DNA of 64,000 nt from positions 248,001 to 312,000 of the forward strand of contig NZ_JAJQKI010000004.1 of the NCBI RefSeq assembly GCF_023036475.1, given 5' to 3'. A program made the position numbers and the translations under genes. Position 1 is the first letter of the stretch. Every line of letters starts with the position of its first letter. Source of the stretch: Bacillus pinisoli (GTDB taxonomy: Bacteria > Bacillota > Bacilli > Bacillales > SA4). The notes beneath the pieces are model-generated. The model was not told the DNA's origin. It did not search any database and worked only from the letters and a program-made list of their open reading frames with translations. Below, one piece after another: positions 1 through 8,120 of this stretch.

Positions 1-435
1 AAATGTTACATAGTAATATGAGTATCGATTCTTTTGGTCTACATAAATAATTTCCCAGATAGGCACATTTTGTTCAATACCTAAGTTAATTGATTTTATC
101 TCCACAGGATTTCGATCATTTTTCAAGATATTAATGGCTTCATTAGCAGTAATGCCTTTCTTAGGGTTCACCACAATAATCTCATCCTCTTGTTCTGAAG
201 GCACACAGAAGATCTGTTCTTGTTCATCGACTGTACCATATATTATGGTGTAAGCTTTCGTTCCGTTATAAAAACTTACTTCGTTAACGGATAAACCAGG
301 CTCTTGTTTTTTTACAGTGGCTGTAGCTTTTTCAGTTATTTGATTACGATATGTATGTGCTGATCGATAAGTGTCTATAGTTGTCCAGACAGAAATGATT
401 ATAATAACAATCAGAAATACAATCCATTTTCTCAT
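1..435 (-). CDS. ypmB: YpmB family protein (DUF5590), 3' end cut by window edge
   Basis: The reading frame runs open through base 1, so the C-terminus (by comparison with B. subtilis YpmB roughly 10-20 residues) lies outside the window; about 145 residues are visible. The protein begins MRKWIVFLIVIII, one N-terminal membrane anchor, followed by an extracytoplasmic PepSY-like domain ending in a YSYYYVTF strand. Function is unknown in the family. Two ATGs stand in tandem (438 and 435); the downstream one is chosen because AAGGAAG then sits 7 bases upstream and it gives the family-typical MRK start. It follows ypmA by 12 bases and is probably cotranscribed with it; in B. subtilis aspB follows. 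Confidence 0.85.
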   Translation of the reverse strand, partial: MRKWIVFLIVIIIISVWTTIDTYRSAHTYRNQITEKATATVKKQEPGLSVNEVSFYNGTKAYTIIYGTVDEQEQIFCVPSEQEDEIIVVNPKKGITANEAINILKNDRNPVEIKSINLGIEQNVPIWEIIYVDQKNRYSYYYVTF

Positions 436-447
436 CATGGCGCTTCC

Positions 448-618
448 TTATGTACGGTATATAGTAAAGACGGCAGTTTCTTGGTCATTTTCATCTAAAG
501 CTAGTCCAAACATGAGATCTTGCTTTTTTAATGTACGGTTCAGGCTATCTACAATTTTATATAGGTCAGAAGAATGTTTAATCCGTACTGTTGATAATAC
601 TTGAATCTTACTTTCCAT
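448..618 (-). CDS. ypmA: YpmA, small conserved protein (DUF4264)
   Basis: A 56-residue soluble protein starting MESKIQVLSTVRIKHS. The start at 618 is set by GGAGG seven bases upstream; a longer in-frame start at 639 has no ribosome site. It has no membrane segment and no cysteine. Its size, sequence and position between dinG and ypmB match Bacillus YpmA, whose function is not known. The gene is the first of a probable ypmA-ypmB(-aspB) transcription unit, with a candidate promoter near 715-742. Confidence 0.85.
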   Translation of the reverse strand: MESKIQVLSTVRIKHSSDLYKIVDSLNRTLKKQDLMFGLALDENDQETAVFTIYRT

Positions 619-714
619 TTTATTTCCTCCGATAATCACAAATTTTGCAAGTTATATGTAAAGCTTTTAAGGCAACAATAAATACTACAACAAGTAAGTA
701 TTGTTGTTACCACT

Positions 715-742
715 ATTATAGCAGTTTACGTAAGAAGTAAAA
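715..742 (-). promoter_or_regulatory. candidate SigA promoter of ypmA-ypmB
   Basis: Read on the minus strand: TTTTAC (737-742), 16-base spacer, perfect TATAAT (715-720). It lies about 100 bases upstream of ypmA. The predicted leader contains a long imperfect hairpin (about 673-708, CAACAAT pairing with ATTGTTG) without a T-run. Nothing else is seen in 619-714. Confidence 0.5.
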
Positions 743-861
743 TGGTTCGCTACCACTTTTCAAATAAAAATTTCTTCTACCCACACTTACAACCTGTTGC
801 TACATGCATCAGGTCTTTTTTATGGCTTCGTTTGGTGTTGCACAATGTTTTGTGGGGTAAA

Positions 862-896
862 AGAACAAACTCCTTCCTACTCTTGGTAGGAAGGAA
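862..896 (-). terminator. terminator downstream of the MBL-fold gene
   Basis: On the minus strand TTCCTTCCTAC pairs with GTAGGAAGGA around a short AAGA loop, followed by GTTTGTTCTTTT. It starts within a few bases of the stop codon of the gene ending at 900, separating it from ypmA. Confidence 0.75.
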
Positions 897-899
897 CCT

Positions 900-1739
900 T
901 TAGTTCTCCACAGAATTACTACTCTCGACAGTCAGAGTAATGACTTCATAGTGATTTTCCGTGCACCTTATCGTAACATTACCGAACTGTTTCGTGTAAT
1001 AAATGTCGATCCAAGTGTTTTGAAGCCTCTCGAGTACATCAGCACTAGGGTATAAGCTTTGCTTGTTGAATATGATAGCTATTTGTGGATCCACAGCTTC
1101 TAATAATTCTTGAGATGTCCCATTATTGTCAGCAAATTCAGCCACTTTAATAATATTTACATCTTTCAACGTGTTCTGATTGATTAATTCCTGCTCGAGT
1201 ACCTTACTTGCGATAGACATAAATAAAAATCGGTGATCGCCAAATTTCATAGAGATATTCATGGATTTCTCCTGATCTGTTACTTGTAACACATTTGCCT
1301 GTAGTCCTGGTAATAGCTCTTTCTTTCCTACATCCCAGTTTTCTAAAGGTATGTTAATTGGAAGGTCTTCTTTAGTAATAGATGAGGGTACTGCTACACT
1401 CTTAACAGCGTATTCCTTAACCAACCAATCAAGATTACCTATATAGTCTTCACCTAGCCTAGTAATGATTATTTTCTGAATTGAGGTTACTCCATATAAA
1501 TCCAGAGTCTTCTTTAGCTGTGCTTTAGAATTATCATTACCAGTATTAATAAGAATGGCTTCACCTTTCCCGTTTTGAATGACGGTTGATTCACCATCAG
1601 GAAGATTTATGAAAGTAAAAGCGATCTCATCTCCCATTAATTTTAAGTCTACTTTTTCTATCTTTGTCGGTATATCTTGATGATCTTGAAATCCTGTTAA
1701 CATAATTACGACACAAAATAGCCAAAGGACTTTTTTCAT
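900..1739 (-). CDS. secreted, catalytically degenerate metallo-beta-lactamase-fold protein (ComEC C-domain-like)
   Basis: A 279-residue protein. Start chosen at 1739, where GGAGGG precedes the ATG by 6 bases. Residues 1-16 form a hydrophobic signal segment ending MLTGF, which looks like a lipobox (LTGC) whose cysteine codon became TTT. The remainder resembles the metallo-beta-lactamase domain at the C-terminus of ComEC/Rec2: a GEAILINTG strand where active members have LIDxG, and TRLGEDYIGN where they have the THPHADHIGG metal motif. No HxHxDH is present, so metal catalysis is not expected. The gene is absent between dinG and ypmA in B. subtilis. I infer a degenerate MBL-fold envelope protein; function unknown. 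Confidence 0.7.
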   Translation of the reverse strand: MKKVLWLFCVVIMLTGFQDHQDIPTKIEKVDLKLMGDEIAFTFINLPDGESTVIQNGKGEAILINTGNDNSKAQLKKTLDLYGVTSIQKIIITRLGEDYIGNLDWLVKEYAVKSVAVPSSITKEDLPINIPLENWDVGKKELLPGLQANVLQVTDQEKSMNISMKFGDHRFLFMSIASKVLEQELINQNTLKDVNIIKVAEFADNNGTSQELLEAVDPQIAIIFNKQSLYPSADVLERLQNTWIDIYYTKQFGNVTIRCTENHYEVITLTVESSNSVEN

Positions 1740-1810
1740 ACTAATCCCTCCAAAAAGGTCTAGCATTATAATGTGTCATATTTCCATTTTCTATGAAAAA
1801 AATATTTTTC

Positions 1811-4603
1811 TTAGTTAATCCAGTTTTTTACGTCTTGAAGTAAGGAAGGTAGGTTACCTTTCTTTACAGATAATTCAGGTAGTGACTCTATAAACGTTTT
1901 ACCATACCAAGTTGTGATAATTCTCTTATCAAAAACAAAAACGACTCCTTTGTCTTCCTTGCTTCTGATCAATCGTCCAAACCCTTGTTTGAATCGGAGA
2001 ACCGCTTGTGGAAGTGAAAGCTCATTAAATGAATTTACTCCTCTATTCTCTAATTGCCTTGCTTTTGCTTCAAATAGTGGTTGGCTGGGTGGTGTAAATG
2101 GTAGTCGGATAATAATAAGACAAGATAATGCCTCACCAGGGAAATCGACACCTTCCCAAAAACTACTTGTCCCAAATAAGACAGCCTGTTCACTCTGCAT
2201 AAAGGTTTTAGTAATTTTTGACCTTCCTCCACTGCTTATCCCTTGACCAATTAAGGTAATACCGGCGAGTTCAAATTGATCTTTTACCTGGAAAAAGGTT
2301 TTTCTTAGCATATCGTAAGAAGTAAATAAGACCAACATTCTCCCTCTTGTAACCCTTGCAATTGCTGCAATATGGGCTGAGATTGCTTGTATATACTCTT
2401 CATGGGAAACTGCTTTTATATTTGGCAGATCGGTCGGAATCAGCACTTGCGCTTTAGCCGAGAAATCAAATGGAGATGGGAAAGAAGCTCTAATTGGTTG
2501 GAAGTCAACAAGTCCTAACCTCCCTACCATGAATTCAAACGATTGCTGTACACTTAAAGTGGCAGACGTAAAGATGACACTGTCTTTTTTAGATAATAAT
2601 TGGTCTGCAATCATCTCACTACTATCAAAAGGTTGCATAAATAAACCCGTCGAGTTAATGGCGCCTTTTTCTTCAATTTCCATCCATGTTACGTTTTGAT
2701 CTTGCTCAGATAAAAATAAGCGGATTAGGCTCTCTTTCCAGTCATGCATGCGGTCTCTTATTTGATTAAAATCCGTTGCAAGCATAGTCAGTTTATTATT
2801 CACTAAGTTTTCCTGTTCAAGCTTCATCGTAACCTGGTTCATAATTGTAATGGAATCCACTAGGCAAAATCTGATTCGATTTACTGACTCAATAATGGCA
2901 TTCCATTTCATTCCTTCTTGTGTAGCAGCATCAAACTTATAAATAATTCGATTGCTTTCCCGGTTATCTTTTTTTGCCTTAGAGAGTGCGTAGGACCTTA
3001 ACATTCTAAATAATTCATCAAGCTCTGTTTTTAAAAAAGTTGTCTTTTCATCAAGAGAATAGAGGACAGTCGCTATACGTTTCTTCAATAGCTTGTTTAA
3101 TTCCCTAATGATACCAACTTCATGTAATGTACCTAATCTACTCAATGTATAATTAATGGAAACATAATCAAGCTGTTTGCCTAAAAATTCGGAAACAATA
3201 TCCGCAAAATGATGTGCTTCATCAATAATGACATCTTGATAAGCAGGAATAAAAGGCTCCTCAAAAATATCCTTACATAGAATAGAATGATTGGTAATAA
3301 TTAGATCAGCTTGTTCAGCCCTACTTTTCATTTGCTGATAAAAACAGCGGTTCTGCCAATGGCTTGCTATCTGTTCTGTTTGGGAATAGTCTGTAGATAA
3401 TCGTTCCCAAAGAAACTGTCCACCTGAAGGGAGATTAATTTCCTCTACATCTCCCGTTTCTGTTTCAGTAAGCCAAATCAAAATTTTTGCTTTTGTGAGT
3501 ATGCTGTCATAATTATCATCAGATTCTTTTAATAGCTGCTCAAATCTAAATAAGCTTAGATAATGGTAGCGCCCCTTCAACACGGCAACCGATACTTCTA
3601 CTTGTAACGCTTCTTTTAAGTATGGCATATCGCGCTGAATGAGCTGATGCTGTAGTTGGACCGTATTCGTACTTACTACCATTCGCTTTCCTTTTGAGAT
3701 GCTGTGGACGGCAGAAGGTAACAAGTAGGCCATTGTTTTACCAAGACCAGCTCCTGCTTCAATTAATGCATGTTCGCGACTATGAAGAGCATTTTGGACA
3801 AGATCCATCATATCCAGCTGACCTTCTCTTACTTCTCCTTCTAGGAATAGTTGGTTTGCCTTTACCTTTTCTATAAAAGATTCTCTGGCTGTTGGATAGG
3901 AGACTTTCTTTTTTTGCTCTTTACGTCCGTTATCGTTTTGTATCTTACGTAGAGCTATTCCGTTCAAAATATCAAACTGGTTATCGTTCTTTCTTCCTAT
4001 GTCGCTCATTAGAATGTCTTCTAGTAAATCCTCTAAATCACTTGTAAAACTAGCAGAAAGCTCAAGAAGCTTTTTTATCGTAACAGAAGGTAGTGTTGTA
4101 AGTTTAGTCAATAACCTATCCAATAATAAGGCAGTAACTTGTGCATCACTATCGGCTTGATGAGGACGATCATGCTGGAAGGAAAAATGCTCCGATAATC
4201 CACTAAGTCTGTAACTGCTTAGGCTTGGATATAGAAATCGAGTCATTTCCACTGTATCCAGTACAGGACCCAAAAACGGTTCATAACCAGCAAATCTCAA
4301 TTCTTCTTGTAAGAAGCTTAAATCAAAAATCACATTATGAGCAACAAAATAGGAGTCCTCTAGTAGATTTAAAATGATTGGAGCAACCTCTTCAAAGAAA
4401 GGGGCATCCTCTACCATTTCATCATTTATTCCAGTTAGCTGCTCAATAAAAGGAGAAATAGGCTGAGACGGATTTAAAAACGTTGAATAATGGTGAATGA
4501 TTTCACCATTTTCATATACCACAGCTGCAAATTGTATTATTTTGTCTCCCTTTTTAGGAGAGTTTCCTGTTGTCTCTAAATCAATTACAACAAATCGATG
4601 CAT
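1811..4603 (-). CDS. dinG: DinG-family protein: DnaQ-like 3'-5' exonuclease fused to XPD-like helicase
   Basis: 930 residues, the usual length for Bacillus DinG. The N-terminal ~165 residues are a DnaQ-like exonuclease: VVIDLETTG (motif I), HNVIFDLSFL (II) and HQADSDAQVT (III). Then comes a superfamily 2 helicase body with Walker A GAGLGKT and the DEAH box (VIIDEAHHFAD), ending in a motif VI-like FGRLIRS. The four iron-sulfur cysteines of E. coli DinG are not evident, as in other Firmicute DinG proteins, so helicase activity is uncertain. Start at 4603 follows AGGTGG by 7 bases; an ATG 51 bases upstream has no such site. It lies downstream of panD, separated by a terminator. Confidence 0.95.
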   Translation of the reverse strand: MHRFVVIDLETTGNSPKKGDKIIQFAAVVYENGEIIHHYSTFLNPSQPISPFIEQLTGINDEMVEDAPFFEEVAPIILNLLEDSYFVAHNVIFDLSFLQEELRFAGYEPFLGPVLDTVEMTRFLYPSLSSYRLSGLSEHFSFQHDRPHQADSDAQVTALLLDRLLTKLTTLPSVTIKKLLELSASFTSDLEDLLEDILMSDIGRKNDNQFDILNGIALRKIQNDNGRKEQKKKVSYPTARESFIEKVKANQLFLEGEVREGQLDMMDLVQNALHSREHALIEAGAGLGKTMAYLLPSAVHSISKGKRMVVSTNTVQLQHQLIQRDMPYLKEALQVEVSVAVLKGRYHYLSLFRFEQLLKESDDNYDSILTKAKILIWLTETETGDVEEINLPSGGQFLWERLSTDYSQTEQIASHWQNRCFYQQMKSRAEQADLIITNHSILCKDIFEEPFIPAYQDVIIDEAHHFADIVSEFLGKQLDYVSINYTLSRLGTLHEVGIIRELNKLLKKRIATVLYSLDEKTTFLKTELDELFRMLRSYALSKAKKDNRESNRIIYKFDAATQEGMKWNAIIESVNRIRFCLVDSITIMNQVTMKLEQENLVNNKLTMLATDFNQIRDRMHDWKESLIRLFLSEQDQNVTWMEIEEKGAINSTGLFMQPFDSSEMIADQLLSKKDSVIFTSATLSVQQSFEFMVGRLGLVDFQPIRASFPSPFDFSAKAQVLIPTDLPNIKAVSHEEYIQAISAHIAAIARVTRGRMLVLFTSYDMLRKTFFQVKDQFELAGITLIGQGISSGGRSKITKTFMQSEQAVLFGTSSFWEGVDFPGEALSCLIIIRLPFTPPSQPLFEAKARQLENRGVNSFNELSLPQAVLRFKQGFGRLIRSKEDKGVVFVFDKRIITTWYGKTFIESLPELSVKKGNLPSLLQDVKNWIN

Positions 4604-4729
4604 GATATAACCACCTCGGCGAACACGTCCATATACTTCCTTCAAAAATAACATAATTATCCTGAAATTACTATTATCATTAATGGAGGATCAAGTTTCA
4701 TTGCTTTCATAATAAGTATAGTGCAAAAA

Positions 4730-4757
4730 AAAAATCCCTTTCTCAAGGGATTTTTTT
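4730..4757 (-). terminator. panBCD operon terminator
   Basis: AAATCCCTT and AAGGGATTT pair around a 4-base loop, flanked by A/T runs on both sides, so the hairpin could act in either direction. It begins at the panD stop codon and separates panD from dinG. Confidence 0.85.
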
Positions 4758-5139
4758 ACATAATAGTGCCCGCTGGCTCTTCTTTTAACAATTGGATAAT
4801 TCGGTTATTTTCATCCATTATAGCTACTTTTGGATGATGATTTTGCACTCTTTCTTCTGGAACTAATGCGTAAGAAATGATAATCACTACATCATCCTTT
4901 TGAACTAGTCTAGCTGCAGCACCGTTTAAGCAACATACACCACTGCCTCTTTCGCCAGAGATAATATAAGTTTCAAATCGTTGACCGTTGTTGTTATTAA
5001 CAATTTGCACCTTTTCATTTGGTAACATTCCAACTGCGTCTAATATATCTTGATCTATAGTAATACTGCCAACGTAATTAAGGTTTGCTTCCGTTACACG
5101 GGCACGATGAATCTTGCCATTCATCATAGTTCGAAACAT
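4756..5139 (-). CDS. panD: aspartate 1-decarboxylase proenzyme
   Basis: 127 residues. Decarboxylates L-aspartate to beta-alanine, the amine half of pantothenate. The pyruvoyl-forming self-cleavage site Gly24-Ser25 is present in YVGSITID, with the conserved Lys9 (GKIHRA), the [14 protein letters not shown] segment and the NGAAARL motif. Third gene of panBCD; it starts 37 bases after the panC stop behind a GGGGG-rich ribosome site. A stem-loop at its stop ends the operon. Confidence 0.97.
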   Translation of the reverse strand: MFRTMMNGKIHRARVTEANLNYVGSITIDQDILDAVGMLPNEKVQIVNNNNGQRFETYIISGERGSGVCCLNGAAARLVQKDDVVIIISYALVPEERVQNHHPKVAIMDENNRIIQLLKEEPAGTIM

Positions 5140-5176
5140 GTAATATATCCCCCTTTGCCGACTTTCTCAGCAAATA

Positions 5177-6022
5177 CTAAACTTCCATTGTCATATTATC
5201 AATTAGTCTTACATTTGTAAACCTTATTGCAACGGCAATTAAAACCAATCCAGATAAAGTTGTTAACGTTTTCAGGTCTGGAAAAGAGTAGATCTCAACA
5301 TAATCAATTACAGCTGATGAATGACTTTTTATATACTCCTCCATTGCCGCCTGTACCACTTCAGGATTTGTCTCTCCTTTTTCAATCAGTTCTCTCGCTA
5401 ATTGAAGTGATTGATAAATGACGACCGCTTGTTTTCTCTCTTCGTCTGTTAAATAGACATTTCTCGAGCTCTTTGCAAGGCCGTCCTTTTCCCGAACTGT
5501 TTCCACGGGAATTAGTTCAATTGGAAAATTATACTCATCAATTAATGAAGAAACAACCGCAACTTGTTGTGCATCTTTCATTCCAAAATATGCATAGGTC
5601 GGTTGGACAATATTAAATAGCTTAATAAGAACCGTTGCCACACCGTCAAAATGGCCTGGCCGCTTACTACCACAAAGTATATCTACTTTATTCTCAACTG
5701 ATAGCTTAAATGTCCTATTATGTTTATACATTTCTTCTACACTTGGATAGAATAACAAATCAACCCCAGCTTGTCGGGCAAGCTGCTCGTCTCTTTTAAT
5801 ATCACGTGGATATCTTTCAAAATCCTCATTTGGGCCAAATTGTAGAGGATTAACAAAAATACTCATCGCAACATAATCAGATTTTTCACGAGCATTTTCT
5901 ACCAATGTTAAATGTCCTTCATGAAGAAATCCCATGGTTGGTACAAACCCAATCGTTTTCCCCTGGTTTTTCAAGGACATTACCTTATTCTGCATATCTT
6001 TAACGCTTGTAATAATTTCCAC
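5177..6022 (-). CDS. panC: pantothenate synthetase
   Basis: 281 residues. ATP-dependent condensation of pantoate with beta-alanine. The class I nucleotidyltransferase-like signature PTMGFLHEGH lies at about residues 28-37, and KSSRNVYL stands in the KMSKS-like position. The start codon is GTG and overlaps the panB stop by one base (TAGTG), so translation is probably coupled to panB. An unusual point is that this TAGTG junction recurs at bshA/cca in the same window. Confidence 0.97.
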   Translation of the reverse strand: MEIITSVKDMQNKVMSLKNQGKTIGFVPTMGFLHEGHLTLVENAREKSDYVAMSIFVNPLQFGPNEDFERYPRDIKRDEQLARQAGVDLLFYPSVEEMYKHNRTFKLSVENKVDILCGSKRPGHFDGVATVLIKLFNIVQPTYAYFGMKDAQQVAVVSSLIDEYNFPIELIPVETVREKDGLAKSSRNVYLTDEERKQAVVIYQSLQLARELIEKGETNPEVVQAAMEEYIKSHSSAVIDYVEIYSFPDLKTLTTLSGLVLIAVAIRFTNVRLIDNMTMEV

Positions 6023-6858
6023 TACTTCTTTCCTCCATACAAATGAACTAGCTCTTCTTCCTTCATGGTGAAGGAATGTTGATCAGAAGGAAAATCCATT
6101 GTTTTTACATCTGCAATATACTGAGCGACACTTCTCTTTATTTCTTCATTACTATCCATATAAGTCTTAACAAACTTAGGAACTCTAGAAACTCCAAATT
6201 TAATTAAGTCATGGAAAACAAGAACTTGTCCGTCTGTCTTATTACCTGCTCCAATTCCAATTGTAGGAATAGATATATTTAAGGATATATGTTCCGCTAC
6301 CTGCTTCGGCACACATTCTAATACAACTGCAAAAGCACCAGCTTCTTCACATTTCTTGGCATCTTCTAGTAAACGTGCTGCACTTTCCGCATCTTTTCCT
6401 TGAACAGAGTAACCGCCTAAAACCGCCACTGATTGAGGTTGAAGACCTAAATGAGCCATCACCGGTATACCAGCATTCGTTAATAAACGTATTAGCTCAA
6501 CTACCTCTCCAGCTCCCTCAAGTTTAAGTGCATGTGCCCCTGATTCTTGAAATATTTTCTTTGCATTTTTTAATGTATCTTCCTTGGAAATATGATAGGA
6601 CATAAACGGCATATCCGTCACAATAAACGTGTCCATTGCGCCGCGCTTTACTGCCTTTGTGTGATGAATCATGTCATCAACTGTTACTGGGATTGTACTA
6701 TCATATCCTAATACAACCATCCCTAACGAGTCACCTACGAGAATTAGATCAACTCCAGCTTGCTCAGCAAGTTTACCAGTTGGAAAATCGTAGGCAGTTA
6801 ACATGGCAATTTTTTTTTCTTCTCGCTTCATTTTAATAAAATCTGTTGTTTGTTTCAT
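6022..6858 (-). CDS. panB: 3-methyl-2-oxobutanoate hydroxymethyltransferase
   Basis: 278 residues. Transfers a hydroxymethyl group from methylene-tetrahydrofolate to ketoisovalerate, giving ketopantoate. The metal-binding GDSLGM aspartate, the TVDDM motif and KLEGA are all visible, and the length is normal. First gene of panBCD, preceded by GGAGGAG and by a ~200-base leader with tandem pan-motif hairpins and an intrinsic terminator. ketopantoate reductase (panE) is not in this window. Confidence 0.97.
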   Translation of the reverse strand: MKQTTDFIKMKREEKKIAMLTAYDFPTGKLAEQAGVDLILVGDSLGMVVLGYDSTIPVTVDDMIHHTKAVKRGAMDTFIVTDMPFMSYHISKEDTLKNAKKIFQESGAHALKLEGAGEVVELIRLLTNAGIPVMAHLGLQPQSVAVLGGYSVQGKDAESAARLLEDAKKCEEAGAFAVVLECVPKQVAEHISLNISIPTIGIGAGNKTDGQVLVFHDLIKFGVSRVPKFVKTYMDSNEEIKRSVAQYIADVKTMDFPSDQHSFTMKEEELVHLYGGKK

Positions 6859-6934
6859 TCATTCTCCTCCTTTAATAGAGGTAATGAATAAACCGACGAG
6901 AATGAGAATCGTGATGTTTTTTGCTGATAAATAG

Positions 6935-6965
6935 CAAAAAAATCCTTCTTATTGGAGAGAAGGAT
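6935..6965 (-). terminator. intrinsic terminator in the panB leader
   Basis: On the minus strand ATCCTTCT pairs with AGAAGGAT, followed immediately by seven Ts. It lies downstream of the two pan-motif hairpins and upstream of the panB ribosome site, so it could be an attenuator of panBCD or simply end birA readthrough. A second small hairpin (GCT/AGC flanked by T and A runs) follows at about 6918-6940. Confidence 0.75.
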
Positions 6966-7000
6966 AATAAACATAGCACTTTTCGGTTTCATTCATCCCT

Positions 7001-7028
7001 CTGTCCTAGTCCATATGGATCAAGGCAG
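7001..7028 (-). ncRNA. pan-motif RNA, second hairpin
   Basis: Minus-strand helix: CTG, CCTTG, bulged A, TCC, ATAT loop, GGA, CTAGG, bulged A, CAG. It repeats the architecture of the hairpin at 7056-7084: a 3-bp TCC/GGA cap, a bulged A on the 5' side, 5 bp (one T-T mismatch here), a bulged A on the 3' side, then a basal helix. Two bulged adenines per hairpin, often in tandem, characterise the pan motif known upstream of Firmicute panB. Confidence 0.8.
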
Positions 7029-7055
7029 ATTAATTTTCATAAGACTTCCTTCACT

Positions 7056-7084
7056 GGTGTAGTTCCTATTTTTGGATACTACCC
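7056..7084 (-). ncRNA. pan-motif RNA, first hairpin
   Basis: Minus-strand helix: GG, GTAGT, bulged A, TCC, AAAAATA loop, GGA, ACTAC, bulged A, CC. Both bulged adenines are present and all stem positions pair. It begins at the predicted transcription start of the panBCD leader. The ligand or binding partner of pan-motif RNAs is not established. Confidence 0.8.
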
Positions 7085-7090
7085 GAATTC

Positions 7091-7098
7091 ATTATAAC
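7091..7098 (-). promoter_or_regulatory. extended -10 promoter of panBCD
   Basis: TGTTATAAT (extended -10) with no convincing -35. The start it predicts, near 7084, coincides with the first base of the first pan-motif hairpin, which supports the call. Confidence 0.6.
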
Positions 7099-7139
7099 AA
7101 GTATTACTTTTTTAGGCTATTGCTTTCACTTAAAATTAC

Positions 7140-8120
7140 TTATCTAATTTCAATATCTGCAGAATGAATATAATGTCTCTTTCTGTCTTCATCCTCAATA
7201 ATCAAGACACCTTCATCCGTGATTCCAACTGCAACTCCGTGGATTTTTCCATTTAGCGTGCTAGCAATTATATTTTTCCCAATACTAATGGCATATGCTT
7301 CCCATAGTAGTTTTATTGGGTAAAATCCATTCTGTAAGTAGTGTTCGTAGAGTTTTTCAAGCTTCTCTAGAATAACCTGAATCAGTTCCGCTCGATTTAT
7401 TTTTTTCTTTCCTTCAATACGAAGTGAAGTTGCTCTTTCCTGCAGTTCTTCTGGGAAGTCATCTTCAACCTGGTTTACATTAATTCCAATTCCGATAATG
7501 ATAGAATTGATTCGATCAGCCTCAGCTTGTAACTCTGTAAGGATTCCTACTGCCTTCTTTTGATGAAAAAGGATGTCATTTGGCCACTTTATCTCGGGCT
7601 CTAATCCTGTTACTTCTTGAATCGCTTGAGCCATACTTACAGCTGTTAAGAGCGTTAGTTGTGGGCTCTGTGGTAACGGAATGGCAGGACGCAAGATGAT
7701 GCTCATCCAGATTCCAGTATACTTTGGAGAATACCAAGTTCGGTCTAAGCGTCCTCGACCTGCAATTTGTTCTTCTGCCACTATAATAGTTCCTTCTACA
7801 GCACCTTCATAGGCTAATTTATGGGCAATTTTTTGTGTGGAACTTACTGTTTCCTCGTAATGAATATTTCTCCCTAAAAATTTGGTTTTTAATCCAAGCT
7901 GAATTTCATTTGATGTAATTTTCTCAGGTTTCATGGTGATACGATAGCCTTTTCTCTTAACAGCTTCTAACTCGTATCCTTCTTTTCTAAGGTCCTCGAT
8001 ATGTTTCCATACCGCTGTTCGTGAACAACCAAGCACCTCACTAAGTCTTTGCCCTGAAACAAACTCTCCTTCAGCATGGGTAAAAACCTCTAATAGTCTC
8101 TCCCTTAAAGCTGATTGCAC
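7140..8120 (-). CDS. birA: bifunctional biotin-protein ligase / biotin operon repressor
   Basis: 326 residues. An N-terminal winged helix (SGQRLSEVLGCSRTAVWKHI, about residues 20-40) precedes the ligase domain with the biotinoyl-AMP loop GRGRLDRTW and KWPNDI. It attaches biotin to acetyl-CoA/pyruvate carboxylases and represses biotin genes with biotinoyl-AMP as corepressor. Start placed at GTG 8120: AAAGGAG lies 11 bases upstream and the resulting (M)QSALRERLLEVF aligns residue for residue with B. subtilis BirA; a GTG at 8132 would touch the ribosome site. Overlaps the end of cca by 16 bases. Confidence 0.93.
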   Translation of the reverse strand: MQSALRERLLEVFTHAEGEFVSGQRLSEVLGCSRTAVWKHIEDLRKEGYELEAVKRKGYRITMKPEKITSNEIQLGLKTKFLGRNIHYEETVSSTQKIAHKLAYEGAVEGTIIVAEEQIAGRGRLDRTWYSPKYTGIWMSIILRPAIPLPQSPQLTLLTAVSMAQAIQEVTGLEPEIKWPNDILFHQKKAVGILTELQAEADRINSIIIGIGINVNQVEDDFPEELQERATSLRIEGKKKINRAELIQVILEKLEKLYEHYLQNGFYPIKLLWEAYAISIGKNIIASTLNGKIHGVAVGITDEGVLIIEDEDRKRHYIHSADIEIR

